Assembly (NCBI GenBank): GCA_005878685.1
Contig: VBLN01000287.1
Coordinates: 1 to 6,192 of the forward strand
Source: Deltaproteobacteria bacterium
GTDB taxonomy: Bacteria; Desulfobacterota; Binatia; UBA9968
DNA length: 6,192 nt
Reading direction: 5' to 3'
Part shown: positions 1-6,192 of the stretch, one piece after another
Layout: the number at the start of each line of letters is the position of its first letter
Numbering within the stretch: the stretch's first letter is position 1
Made by a program: the position numbers and the translations under genes
Notes under the pieces: generated by a model
Told to the model about the DNA's origin: nothing
Databases searched by the model: none
What the model saw: the letters and a program-made list of their open reading frames with translations, nothing else

Positions 1-1822
1 CTGTTTTCCGCTGCAAAAGAACCTTCTCGTCCCTTCCCTCAATATCACTGGCAAAGAGAAAATTGGCCCGACCAAAACTTAGACGGATCACGACCGAGGA
101 GTCGCCGATCTTGTCTTCGTGGGGATAGAGGACGCAGAGTTGCACTCGATCAATAAAGCGGCAAGGATCGGCGCTGCTGAGAAAAATTCTTTTCACCGGC
201 GATCCCTCTACGGCCTCTTCCATCGCTTGATAACGGACTGTGCGGCCCTTGCTAGGACCCAACCAAAACTCCGACGGCGCGAACTCCTGTACGATGGTCT
301 TCATGCCGCCGTAATGGTCCACACGAGGATGACTCACGAGCAGATAATCCACCTTGAGGATCTTTCGCGATCGAAGAAAGGGCGCAATGATTCCGTCGCC
401 GGTATCGAATTCGCCCGTCGCTGTCCCGCCAGCGTCGATGAGCAGCACCTTGGAGCCGGGAAACTCCACCACCGCCGCATCGCCATGACCCACGCTGAGG
501 TGGGTGACCCGCAGCTCCTCGCGGTGCCAGCGCTCCTGCCACCAGTAAAGTCCGTCGGCAAGAATCCCTATGCAGAGTGCTCCCAGTAGCAGGACCAGAT
601 GAGCCCTGCGACGAAGAGACAAAAGAGAGAGGAACGCGAGGTAGAGTATGCCGACTTCCAAGAGGTTGGGCACTGGAACGGCAATATTGGCCAAAGGCAA
701 TCGGGAAAAGAAACCGACCATCCCATGCGTGAGAGACAAGATCGGTTCGGCCAACCAGACGAGCGGTAGCGCCAAGCCAGGCGCCAGGAGAGAGAGAAAA
801 CCGATCAAAAGTCCCAAAGGCACAACGACAAAGCCGACCAGCGGGACAACAACCAGATTAGAAAGAAAGCCGACTAATGAGAGATGGCCGAAATAATGCG
901 CGATCAACGGTCCCGTCCCGACTGTTGCCAGAATAGGAACCGCCAGATGCAACCCGATCTGACGCGACCTGCGGCGCCACCAACTCTTTTCCTGGGGCAA
1001 CTCGCGCGGCGGCCGCGTGGAAGACCGCTGATTTATTTTCCTTAGGCCCCAGACGATAAAGAGTACGGCGAGAAAAGAGAGCTGAAAGGAAATATCCATG
1101 ATGACGCCGGGCCAAGCAAGGCCGATGAGCAAAGCCGCCAACGCCAGGCTGCTGAAAAGCTCCTCCTCTCGATCGAGCAGGACTGCCAATTCATAGATGC
1201 CGATCATGATGGCCGAACGCACGGTCGGAACCATCGCCCCTGCCAAGGCCGTATAGAAGAGCACAGCTACGAAAGAGGGAAGCGCTGCAACCTTGAGCAG
1301 ATTCCAATGCAACAGAAGAGTCGTACTGAACGACCCGAGAAAACGAACTCCAAAGAAGACGACCAGCCCGAGCATTCCGACGTGCAGACCGGAGATGGAG
1401 AGAACGTGGTTCACCCCTGCGGCGGTGAAGTCGTTCCGCACCTCTTTGGAAATCCCGCCCATATCACCCACGACCAATGTCTTCATCAAAGCCCCATTTT
1501 GCGGCGAGAAGTAACTTTCAATAAAGCCGCGGATCTCGCGGCGTAGATGTTCGACGCCGTGCCAAAAACCGGAGGATTGGCGAATTAACAATTCCAACCC
1601 GTCGTCATTTTCCAGGAAAGCCGTCGCATAGATCTGCCGCCGAGCCAGGAACGATGCGTAATCGAAACCGCCCGGATTACCGTTGTTGCGGGGGATTAGA
1701 GGCCGCACCCAGAAACGGATCCGGTCGCAGGTCGCCGGTGATCTCCTGCGCGCCGGTGGGGTGCCAGACGCGCTCTGAGCGTACCACCCAGCGGCTGCGC
1801 TGAGGGAGCCTCTCAGGCTCAT
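1..1822 (-). CDS. comEC: ComEC/Rec2 DNA-internalization protein, central channel and metallo-beta-lactamase part (frame 2, runs off left edge)
   Basis: ComEC forms the inner-membrane channel that passes single-stranded DNA into the cytoplasm during natural transformation; its C-terminal metallo-beta-lactamase-like domain is thought to degrade the non-transported strand. This frame has no stop from the left edge up to 1862. ComEC homology starts near 1730 with DRIRFWVRP and NPGGFDYASFLARR, the usual end of the N-terminal soluble domain. The competence-domain signature SISGLHVG lies at about 1377-1400, and many hydrophobic helices follow (about 560-1350). The beta-lactamase domain begins near 500 with VGHGDAAVVEF and has the metal motif HPRVDHYGG at 305-331. 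A late ASDIEG motif stands where ComEC usually has TGD. The last few dozen residues lie beyond the window. The first in-frame ATG is at 1822, but residues before about 1730 do not look like ComEC, so this is the downstream half of a frame-broken gene whose upstream half is 1677-2189. Family assignment is firm; whether a product is made is unknown. Confidence 0.92.
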   Translation of the reverse strand, partial: MSLRGSLSAAAGWYAQSASGTPPARRRSPATCDRIRFWVRPLIPRNNGNPGGFDYASFLARRQIYATAFLENDDGLELLIRQSSGFWHGVEHLRREIRGFIESYFSPQNGALMKTLVVGDMGGISKEVRNDFTAAGVNHVLSISGLHVGMLGLVVFFGVRFLGSFSTTLLLHWNLLKVAALPSFVAVLFYTALAGAMVPTVRSAIMIGIYELAVLLDREEELFSSLALAALLIGLAWPGVIMDISFQLSFLAVLFIVWGLRKINQRSSTRPPRELPQEKSWWRRRSRQIGLHLAVPILATVGTGPLIAHYFGHLSLVGFLSNLVVVPLVGFVVVPLGLLIGFLSLLAPGLALPLVWLAEPILSLTHGMVGFFSRLPLANIAVPVPNLLEVGILYLAFLSLLSLRRRAHLVLLLGALCIGILADGLYWWQERWHREELRVTHLSVGHGDAAVVEFPGSKVLLIDAGGTATGEFDTGDGIIAPFLRSRKILKVDYLLVSHPRVDHYGGMKTIVQEFAPSEFWLGPSKGRTVRYQAMEEAVEGSPVKRIFLSSADPCRFIDRVQLCVLYPHEDKIGDSSVVIRLSFGRANFLFASDIEGRDEKVLLQRKT

Positions 1823-2189
1823 AGTGAAGCACGCCTTCGAGGTAGACTTGAGAACTTTCGTTCATGATCGATCGGAGATGGTCCGATGAAAATTGGGGAT
1901 GAAGAAGTTGACGATGCCTGGCATAACCTAAAACAAAAGCTATCGCCGCCACTGCAATGAAGACAGCCCACATTCTCTTAGCTCGCCAGAAAAAAAGCAG
2001 CAGCGGAACAATGAAAAAAAGTGAAGCGGAAGACGGAAGAACTATGGGTGTAGCGGCGACAGCCTGGCCGAAAAGAAGAGACAAGGTCGGCGCGATGAGC
2101 CAACTAGAAGGATTCTTTTCCAGCACGCCTCTGCTGACATGGGCGGACTCGATAGAAGGCACAAAGCTCGATTCAACAAGGGCGTCCAA
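1677..2189 (-). CDS. comEC: ComEC/Rec2 N-terminal part (DUF4131-like), frame 1, ends early by frameshift
   Basis: This is the upstream half of the broken comEC. It holds two or three hydrophobic segments (WLIAPTLSLLFGQAVAA, SLFFIVPLLLFFW, MWAVFIAVAAIAFVLGYA) followed by the start of the soluble OB-like domain (VYLEGVLHYEPERLPQRSRW, then SERVWHPTGAQEITGDLR). The final 15 or so residues before the stop at 1677 are out of frame and meaningless; the true continuation, ending in NPGGFDY, is read in the other frame. The start is a TTG at 2189 with GGGAG about 10 bases upstream. This frame has no ATG or GTG between there and the upstream stop at 2235-2237. A GTG at 2126 is an alternative start that would still keep the first hydrophobic segment. 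The gene follows uvrC by 96 bp on the same strand and probably shares its transcript. With its other half the protein would be about 730 residues up to the window edge, normal for ComEC. Confidence 0.85.
   Translation of the reverse strand: MDALVESSFVPSIESAHVSRGVLEKNPSSWLIAPTLSLLFGQAVAATPIVLPSSASLFFIVPLLLFFWRAKRMWAVFIAVAAIAFVLGYARHRQLLHPQFSSDHLRSIMNESSQVYLEGVLHYEPERLPQRSRWVVRSERVWHPTGAQEITGDLRPDPFLGAASNPPQQR
1721..1736 (-). repeat. Imperfect 7-bp tandem repeat at the comEC frame break
   Basis: Read on the minus strand, the sequence here is GGCGACCTGCGACCGG, which contains GCGACC twice at a spacing of 7 bases (plus-strand copies 1723-1728 and 1730-1735). Seven is not a multiple of three. Deleting one unit joins the two comEC frames without a stop and gives ITGDRIRFWVRP leading into NPGGFDY, a natural-looking ComEC stretch. 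This makes a 7-bp duplication the simplest explanation of the frame change. A one-base insertion, or a larger deletion that removed a dozen or so codons, are alternatives. Confidence 0.6.
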
Positions 2190-2285
2190 TCGGTACTCGC
2201 TCCCGGAGCGGTTGTTACCATAATATTTGTCGAATTAGTAGTCACGTCGCTAAGGATATCGAAGAGGATCGAGGGTTGTATCGAA
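2190..2285 (-). other. uvrC-comEC intergenic gap
   Basis: This is the 96 bp between the uvrC stop and the proposed comEC start. I see no stem-loop followed by a T-run on the minus strand, so nothing here indicates that uvrC transcription ends. The minus strand has an AT-rich stretch (AAATATTATGG near 2220-2228) but no convincing -35 partner. The only likely signal is GGGAG just upstream of the TTG at 2189. Confidence 0.4.
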
Positions 2286-4148
2286 TCAGCTCGAAGGATC
2301 GTGGGGCGACTTCGGTCCCAGCGATTCGAGGATTTCTCGGGCGACCCTGTCATTCATCGATGGAACCTTGAGCAGCTCCTCCAAAGTCGCCTCCTCGATC
2401 CTTTTGATGCTGCCGAAGGCGCGCAGAAGCGCCCGCTTGCGCACACCGCCAATTCCCGGAATCTTGTCCAGCTCCGAATAGAGGGTCGCCCGGCTCCTCA
2501 ACTTCTTATGGTAGGTGATAGCGAAGCGGTGCGCCTCATCGCGCACCCGCTGGAGTAGAAAAAGCGCATTAGAGTTGCGTCGCAAAACAATGGGATTGCT
2601 CTGTCCCAGAAGAAAGACTCTCTCTTCCGTGCGTTGAATCTCCGCGCTGCGCGCCGAGCGCTGGACGCGCTCCTTGGCCAGAGCGGCCACGTCGACGTCT
2701 TTGACTCCCAGCTCTCTCATCGCCGCAAGCGCCATGGCGAGCTGCCCCTTCCCACCATCCACGACCACAAGATCCGGCAGGTCCCCCTCGGCCATTCCGC
2801 GAGCGAAGCGTCTCTTAAGGACCTCGTGCATCATCGCGAAATCGTCCCCGCCGAATTCCGTTATTACCGTCCGGATGCGATAGTGGCGATAAAAGTTCTT
2901 ATCCGGCTCGCCATTCATGAAGGTCACCATGGAGCCGACGGCGTTGGAGCCGTGGATGTTGGAAATATCGTAGCACTCGATTCTCTGGGGATAGTGCTTG
3001 AGCCGCAGTCCCTGCTGAAGCTCAAGGAGCATCCTTTCCCTCTCTTTCTCCTGATCGTGGCGCTCAAAGAAGCTCTGGCGGGCATTTTCCACGGCCATCT
3101 CCACCAGTTGTCGCTTGTCCCCTCTTTGAGGAGAGAGGATGGAAACCTTTTTTCCCTTGCGCTCGCCCAGATATTCCTCACGGACCTCCCGGTCTTCAAG
3201 CTCAATAGGGACAAGAATCTCGTCGGGCACAAAGCGATCCCCTTGATAGAACTGGGTCAGCAGCGACTCCATAATCTCCTCATCGGGGAACTCGATATCT
3301 TCCAAGGAGTAAGCCTGATTCCCCGTGAGCTTTCCCTGGCGGACAAAGAGGACCTGAACTTCGATGAATCCTCCCTCGCGATAGAGTCCGAAGATATCCT
3401 GATCCGCTCCCCAGTGAGAGACCATGCGCTGTCTTTCCACGGTCTTCTCCACCGCCTGGATCTGATCTCTGATCTTTGCCGCGGCCTCGAATTCCAGCGC
3501 CTCAGCCTTTTCCTCCATCTTGCGTCGAAGCTCATCCATCAGCGTCTGCTGCTTCCCTTCGATGAACAGGAGGGCTCGCCTAAGGTTCTCCTGATACTCC
3601 TTGGAATCCACCGGCAAGACGCACGGCGCCAAACAACGCTTGATTTGGTACTGCAGGCAAGGCCGCGCTCGGTTTTTAAAGTTGTACTCCGTGCAGTTTC
3701 TGAGTAGAAAATGTTTTTCGATGATATCGAGCGTTTCCCTGACGGCGATCGCCGAAGAATAGGGGCCGAAGTAGCGGCTCCCATCTTTTACGATCTTCCG
3801 GGTCGCGACAATTCTCGGCCAAGGGTGCTGCACGTTGACTTTGATGCTGAGATAGCTTTTGTCGTCTTTGAGACGAATGTTGTAGCGCGGCTTGTATTGC
3901 TTGATCAGGTTGTTTTCCAGGATCAAGGCTTCCTTCTCGTTTTGCGTGACCAGCGTTTCGAAGTCGCCGACCTTGCGCAGAAGGAACTCGATCTGCGAGC
4001 GCCCGTCGCCGCCGCGGAAGTAGGCGCGCACCCGCGCCCGCAAATCCTTCGCTTTGCCGACGTAAATCACTTTCCCATTCCGATCCCGCATTAGATAGAC
4101 GCCGGGCCGAGGAGTCAGGCCGTCCAATTTTTCTTCAATCAGAGACAT
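2286..4148 (-). CDS. uvrC: Excinuclease ABC subunit UvrC
   Basis: UvrC is recruited by UvrB to damaged DNA and cuts the strand on both sides of the lesion in cytoplasmic nucleotide excision repair. At 620 aa it has the normal length and all domains. The N-terminal GIY-YIG nuclease (about 14-90) has GVYLM, IYVGKAKDLRARV (Y29, K32, R39) and the EALILENNLIK helix, and makes the 3' cut. Four cysteines at 152, 164, 172 and 176 match the Fe-S cluster site known in UvrC. The UVR motif that binds UvrB is at about 205-240 (ALEFEAAAKIRDQI). The RNase H-like nuclease for the 5' cut shows YDISNIHG (D394), GGDDFAMM (D436), VVVDGGKGQL (D464) and RDEAHRFAI (H540). Two helix-hairpin-helix motifs close the protein (LDKIPGIGGVRKRALL and the LLKVPSMNDRVAREI region). 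The ATG start has GAAGGG about 8 bases upstream. All catalytic residues I know for the family are present, so it should be active. Confidence 0.99.
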   Translation of the reverse strand: MSLIEEKLDGLTPRPGVYLMRDRNGKVIYVGKAKDLRARVRAYFRGGDGRSQIEFLLRKVGDFETLVTQNEKEALILENNLIKQYKPRYNIRLKDDKSYLSIKVNVQHPWPRIVATRKIVKDGSRYFGPYSSAIAVRETLDIIEKHFLLRNCTEYNFKNRARPCLQYQIKRCLAPCVLPVDSKEYQENLRRALLFIEGKQQTLMDELRRKMEEKAEALEFEAAAKIRDQIQAVEKTVERQRMVSHWGADQDIFGLYREGGFIEVQVLFVRQGKLTGNQAYSLEDIEFPDEEIMESLLTQFYQGDRFVPDEILVPIELEDREVREEYLGERKGKKVSILSPQRGDKRQLVEMAVENARQSFFERHDQEKERERMLLELQQGLRLKHYPQRIECYDISNIHGSNAVGSMVTFMNGEPDKNFYRHYRIRTVITEFGGDDFAMMHEVLKRRFARGMAEGDLPDLVVVDGGKGQLAMALAAMRELGVKDVDVAALAKERVQRSARSAEIQRTEERVFLLGQSNPIVLRRNSNALFLLQRVRDEAHRFAITYHKKLRSRATLYSELDKIPGIGGVRKRALLRAFGSIKRIEEATLEELLKVPSMNDRVAREILESLGPKSPHDPSS

Positions 4149-4174
4149 CTCAAACCCTTCAGCAATCCTCCAAA

Positions 4175-4202
4175 ATTATAGCTTAAATGGGTCTTCGAGC
4201 AA
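4175..4202 (-). promoter_or_regulatory. Putative sigma-70 promoter for uvrC (and perhaps comEC)
   Basis: On the minus strand a perfect TATAAT (plus positions 4175-4180) lies 26 bases before the uvrC ATG. Sixteen bases further upstream is TTGCTC (4197-4202), which matches only the first half of the -35 consensus. This would give a 5' leader of about 20 bases holding the GAAGGG ribosome-binding site. The -10 element is convincing, the -35 is weak. Confidence 0.45.
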
Positions 4203-4302
4203 TTGCCAGCCGCCGCAATGGAACCATGGCTGAGAGCTGAAGGCAGAAAGCTTACATAACCTTGACCTCATTGAGAGCAAAATGTTAGCTTTATTCGCCC
4301 TG

Positions 4303-4313
4303 AAGGGAGGGAG
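4303..4313 (+). promoter_or_regulatory. Ribosome-binding site that fixes the start of the substrate-binding protein at 4318
   Basis: The run AAGGGAGGGAG, a near-perfect Shine-Dalgarno sequence, ends a few bases before ATG 4318. The earlier in-frame ATG at 4282 has no such site, and using it would put twelve extra residues ahead of a clean signal peptide. Confidence 0.75.
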
Positions 4314-4317
4314 AACT

Positions 4318-5304
4318 ATGCCGAGGAAACTTCAAATGACGATTCTCACCTTGATGACGCTTCTGGGCTCTGGAACAGGCTCCGCTCAAGAGAAGCTCCG
4401 GCTTGCATGGGCGGGATTTAGTCCAACGAACAGCCCAATCTGGGTTATCGAGGATCGAAAGCTGCTCCAAAAGATGGGCGTTCAGCCGGAAATCATCGCC
4501 ATCAGCAATAGCCCCACGGTCCTTCAAGCCCTCTTGGCCGGCGAGATCGATGCCGCCAGCATTTCCGTCACCACGCTTACCAGCTCCCGTTTGGCCGGAG
4601 CGGACACGGTGATGATCGTCGGCGTCGTCCCGACATTCGTCGACCACATCGTCTCGCTTTCGAGCATCACCGCCGTAGAACAGCTCAGAGGAAAAACAGG
4701 TGGGGTCAATCGACTCGGAAGCACGTCCGATCTGGGGCTCCGGCTCGCGCTTAGAAAATTGGGCGTCGATCCAGAGAAAGACGTAACAATCATCCCCACT
4801 GGAGGCACCGCAGAAAGATTCGCGGCGCTTTCAAGGAGCTTAACTCAGTTCACGATTATACCGGAACCGTTCTTGACCCAGGCGGAGAAGCTCGGCTTCC
4901 GAAATCTTTTTAACATCAGTGACCTCAAGATCCCCTTTTGGTGGAATGGCGTCCTCACGCGTGAAAGCATTATTAAAACTAAGCGTCCGCTCATGCAGAA
5001 ATTAGTCCGCGCTATGGTCGAAGCTATTCACATCATCAAAACCGAAAGGGAGTACGAAAAAACACTCATTAAGAAGAATTTGGGCATTTCCGATCCGGAA
5101 GGCTTAGAAAGGGCTTACAAAGATTATTCCAACGCGTTTCCTGAAGCGCCTTATCCTACGCCAGAGGGGGTCAAGACGATGCTCGATGATTTGGCGCGAC
5201 AAAATCCAAAAGCCGCAACAGCCGACCCGACAACCTTCGTTGACCCCAGCTTTGTTAGAGAGTTGGAGTCCTCCGGTTTTATCAAGCGGCTCTATAAGAA
5301 ATAG
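4318..5304 (+). CDS. Secreted NMT1/SsuA/TauA-like ABC-transporter substrate-binding protein
   Basis: This gene encodes a 328-aa protein with a Sec signal peptide: MPRK, a hydrophobic core (TILTLMTLLGSG), and a likely cut after GSA at residue 23. No cysteine follows the cut site, so it is a soluble periplasmic protein rather than a lipoprotein. The mature part is a type-2 periplasmic-binding fold of the NMT1/THI5-like or SsuA group. Its features are KLRLAWAGFSPTNSPIWVIE, where the family's first strand and ligand loop occur, then VLQALLAGEIDAASIS, LRGKTGGVNRLGSTSDLGLR, LRKLGVDPEKDVTIIPTGG, and a C-terminal helical part with YPTPEGVKTMLDD. Relatives bind sulfonates, nitrate, thiamine precursors or aromatic acids; the ligand here cannot be told from sequence. 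No permease or ATPase gene lies nearby in the window, so it is an orphan here, although partners could lie beyond the right edge. The start was set by the strong ribosome-binding site and the signal peptide. Confidence 0.93.
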   Translation: MPRKLQMTILTLMTLLGSGTGSAQEKLRLAWAGFSPTNSPIWVIEDRKLLQKMGVQPEIIAISNSPTVLQALLAGEIDAASISVTTLTSSRLAGADTVMIVGVVPTFVDHIVSLSSITAVEQLRGKTGGVNRLGSTSDLGLRLALRKLGVDPEKDVTIIPTGGTAERFAALSRSLTQFTIIPEPFLTQAEKLGFRNLFNISDLKIPFWWNGVLTRESIIKTKRPLMQKLVRAMVEAIHIIKTEREYEKTLIKKNLGISDPEGLERAYKDYSNAFPEAPYPTPEGVKTMLDDLARQNPKAATADPTTFVDPSFVRELESSGFIKRLYKK

Positions 5305-5360
5305 GTGCGACGATGAGCGCTCAGGGTGCAACTCTCGATAACTGTGAGTAGGAGGCCTTC
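5305..5360 (+). other. Short spacer with palindrome and a 12-codon frame
   Basis: These 56 bp separate the substrate-binding protein from the propeller gene. They hold a perfect 10-bp palindrome, TGAGCGCTCA (5314-5323), with no T-run after it, so it is not an intrinsic terminator. An ATG at 5313 opens 12 codons (MSAQGATLDNCE) that stop at 5349-5351, touching the AGGAGG of the next gene. It has no clear ribosome-binding site and I do not call it a gene. The short gap and lack of a terminator suggest that the two flanking genes are co-transcribed. Confidence 0.4.
5350..5355 (+). promoter_or_regulatory. Strong ribosome-binding site of the propeller gene
   Basis: AGGAGG lies five bases before ATG 5361. 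It supports ATG 5361 as the real start even though the frame beginning there is interrupted after the signal peptide. Confidence 0.75.
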
Positions 5361-6192
5361 ATGAACAGGCAATTTCTTCAATCCCTTTTTTCGCGGGTGG
5401 CGATTCTTTTTACCGCCAGCGGTCTTCTCATGCCGGTATCCTTTGCCAGCAGGGGCCTCAGAAGGCGCCGCCGGGCAAGGCGCCCGGAAAAGCGGCGGGC
5501 ACCGAGCCGAAGTTCAAGGCGATCTGGGAGCCGGTGAACGTAAAGGAAGACCTCGAGTTGATGGCCGTGCACTTTGTGAGCGCCGACGAAGGCTGGGTAG
5601 CTGGCGGCAAAAACGCGCTGAACGGCGGCGTGATTTTCCACACGAAGGACGGCGGCGCCACTTGGGAGGTGCAGCTCGGAGATCCCCAGTCGAGCGACCG
5701 CGCGTATCGTGACCTGCGCTTCCTCGACGCCAGGACCGGCTTCGCAGTGCAGAGCACTTCGGGCGGCGACCACAAGCTGTTGCGCACCACAGACGGCCAG
5801 AGCTGGGTGCCCGTCGGAACTGTGGGCCAGCACCGCACCGACTACCAGTTCGTTTCTGCGGAGGTCGGCTTCTACACCGGCCGCGACCAGATCCTCCGCA
5901 CCAGTGACGGGGGGCGCAGATGGCAGGTCGTCTTCAGCTGCCGCGTGAAGGCTGAAGTGCAGGGGCTGACGCGTGACGTGCCGTGCGAGTTCTCGAAGAT
6001 GTTCTTCCTTAACAGCAACGTAGGGTATGCCATCAGCATTGAGATCGCGCGCGACGGCGGCTTCGTCGTGGCGAAAACCACCGACGGCGGGACCTCCTGG
6101 ACGCCTCAGGTGGTGTTGCCGGGCGAGAATGCCAAGGAAGGCGACCTCCATTTCTTCGACGAGAACAACGGCGTGCTGCGCACAATTGACGG
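5361..6192 (+). pseudogene. Secreted Asp-box (BNR/Ycf48-like) beta-propeller protein, frameshifted after the signal peptide and cut by the right edge
   Basis: The ATG frame encodes a clear signal peptide (MNRQFLQSLFSRVAILF, then TASGLLMPVSFA), but straight after it becomes an arginine-rich nonsense stretch that stops near 5532. The body is read in the next frame from about 5447 to the window end, with no stop: QQGPQKAPPGKAPGKAAG, a Pro/Lys/Ala linker, then a repeated propeller. Asp-box-like blades are seen at about 5640-5670 (HTKDGGATW), 5779-5806 (RTTDGQSW), 5891-5923 (RTSDGGRRW) and 6071-6100 (KTTDGGTSW), each preceded by a GW/GF/GY strand such as SADEGWVAGG or FLDARTGFAV. A fifth blade is cut by the edge. 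Two cysteines (5939, 5984) could form a disulfide in the periplasm. Ycf48 itself assists photosystem II assembly, but such propellers are common in non-phototrophs with unknown roles. One lost base near 5446-5458 explains the break. It may be a sequencing error, in which case this is an intact gene. Confidence 0.82.

Larger units (their letters stand above)
4149..4317. other. Divergent intergenic region between uvrC and the substrate-binding protein gene
   Basis: This 169-bp region must carry promoters for both directions. The minus-strand one is listed separately. On the plus strand, TTGACC at 4262-4267 is a good -35, but the -10 that would follow at 17 bp (TTAGCT, 4285-4290) is poor, so the rightward promoter is only tentative. 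No clear operator-like inverted repeat or riboswitch was recognised. An ATG at 4282 is in frame with the downstream gene but is unlikely to be its start. Confidence 0.4.

Noticed and set aside
119..589. Plus-strand frame of 156 codons at the left end
   Set aside because: It is antisense to the ComEC metallo-beta-lactamase domain, which carries recognisable motifs.
1680..1860. Programmed ribosomal frameshifting in comEC
   Set aside because: I see no slippery heptamer or obvious downstream stem at the junction, and ComEC is not known to use frameshifting. A tandem repeat or error explains it more simply.
2042..2353. Minus-strand frame overlapping the uvrC end and comEC start, with ATGs near 2225 and 2140
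   Set aside because: It overlaps both genes in a different frame, has no hydrophobic segment or motif, and the comEC N-terminal membrane segments are in the other frame.
2634..3707. Long open frame of 357 codons on the plus strand
   Set aside because: It lies wholly antisense to uvrC, whose protein is conserved and complete. The translation shows no domain I recognise and looks like a codon-bias shadow.
4282..4317. Upstream ATG giving a longer binding protein
   Set aside because: It lacks a ribosome-binding site, and the added residues would precede a complete signal peptide that begins at 4318 just after a strong Shine-Dalgarno.
5378..6151. Open frame of 257 codons on the minus strand
   Set aside because: It is antisense to the GC-rich propeller body, where high GC at third positions removes stops on the opposite strand. 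Its translation is low-complexity Ala/Arg/Leu/Val-rich, while the plus strand shows repeated Asp-box motifs.

Overview
The window looks like chromosomal DNA of an uncultured Gram-negative bacterium. One putative periplasmic NMT1/SsuA-type solute-binding protein with no transporter partners in view, next to a uvrC-comEC pair and moderate GC, recalls soil or groundwater lineages formerly called Deltaproteobacteria (Binatota, Tectomicrobia or NC10-like). This taxonomic guess is weak because no marker gene settles it.

Minus strand, left two thirds: uvrC (2286-4148, complete, 620 aa) is followed after 96 bp by comEC/rec2 (from 2189 leftward and off the window edge). UvrC is the dual-incision nuclease of nucleotide excision repair. 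ComEC is the inner-membrane DNA-uptake channel. comEC is broken into two overlapping reading frames at about 1721-1736, where an imperfect 7-bp tandem repeat lies. Removing one repeat unit joins the two frames into one ComEC protein. A good -10 element and a ribosome-binding site precede uvrC and may serve both genes.

Plus strand, right third: a divergent 169-bp intergenic region separates uvrC from a secreted NMT1/SsuA-like substrate-binding protein (4318-5304). After 56 bp comes a gene for a secreted Asp-box (BNR/Ycf48-like) beta-propeller, which runs off the right edge. That gene has an intact ribosome-binding site and signal peptide, but the frame shifts by one base right at the signal peptidase site (about 5446-5458). 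From that point base composition and codon use change sharply to GC-rich, so the propeller body may be of different origin from its signal peptide.

No RNA gene, CRISPR array, insertion sequence or attachment site was seen. Most of the window is ordinary. The points worth a second look are the two frame breaks and the composition step inside the propeller gene. I see no convincing evidence of a new multi-gene system.
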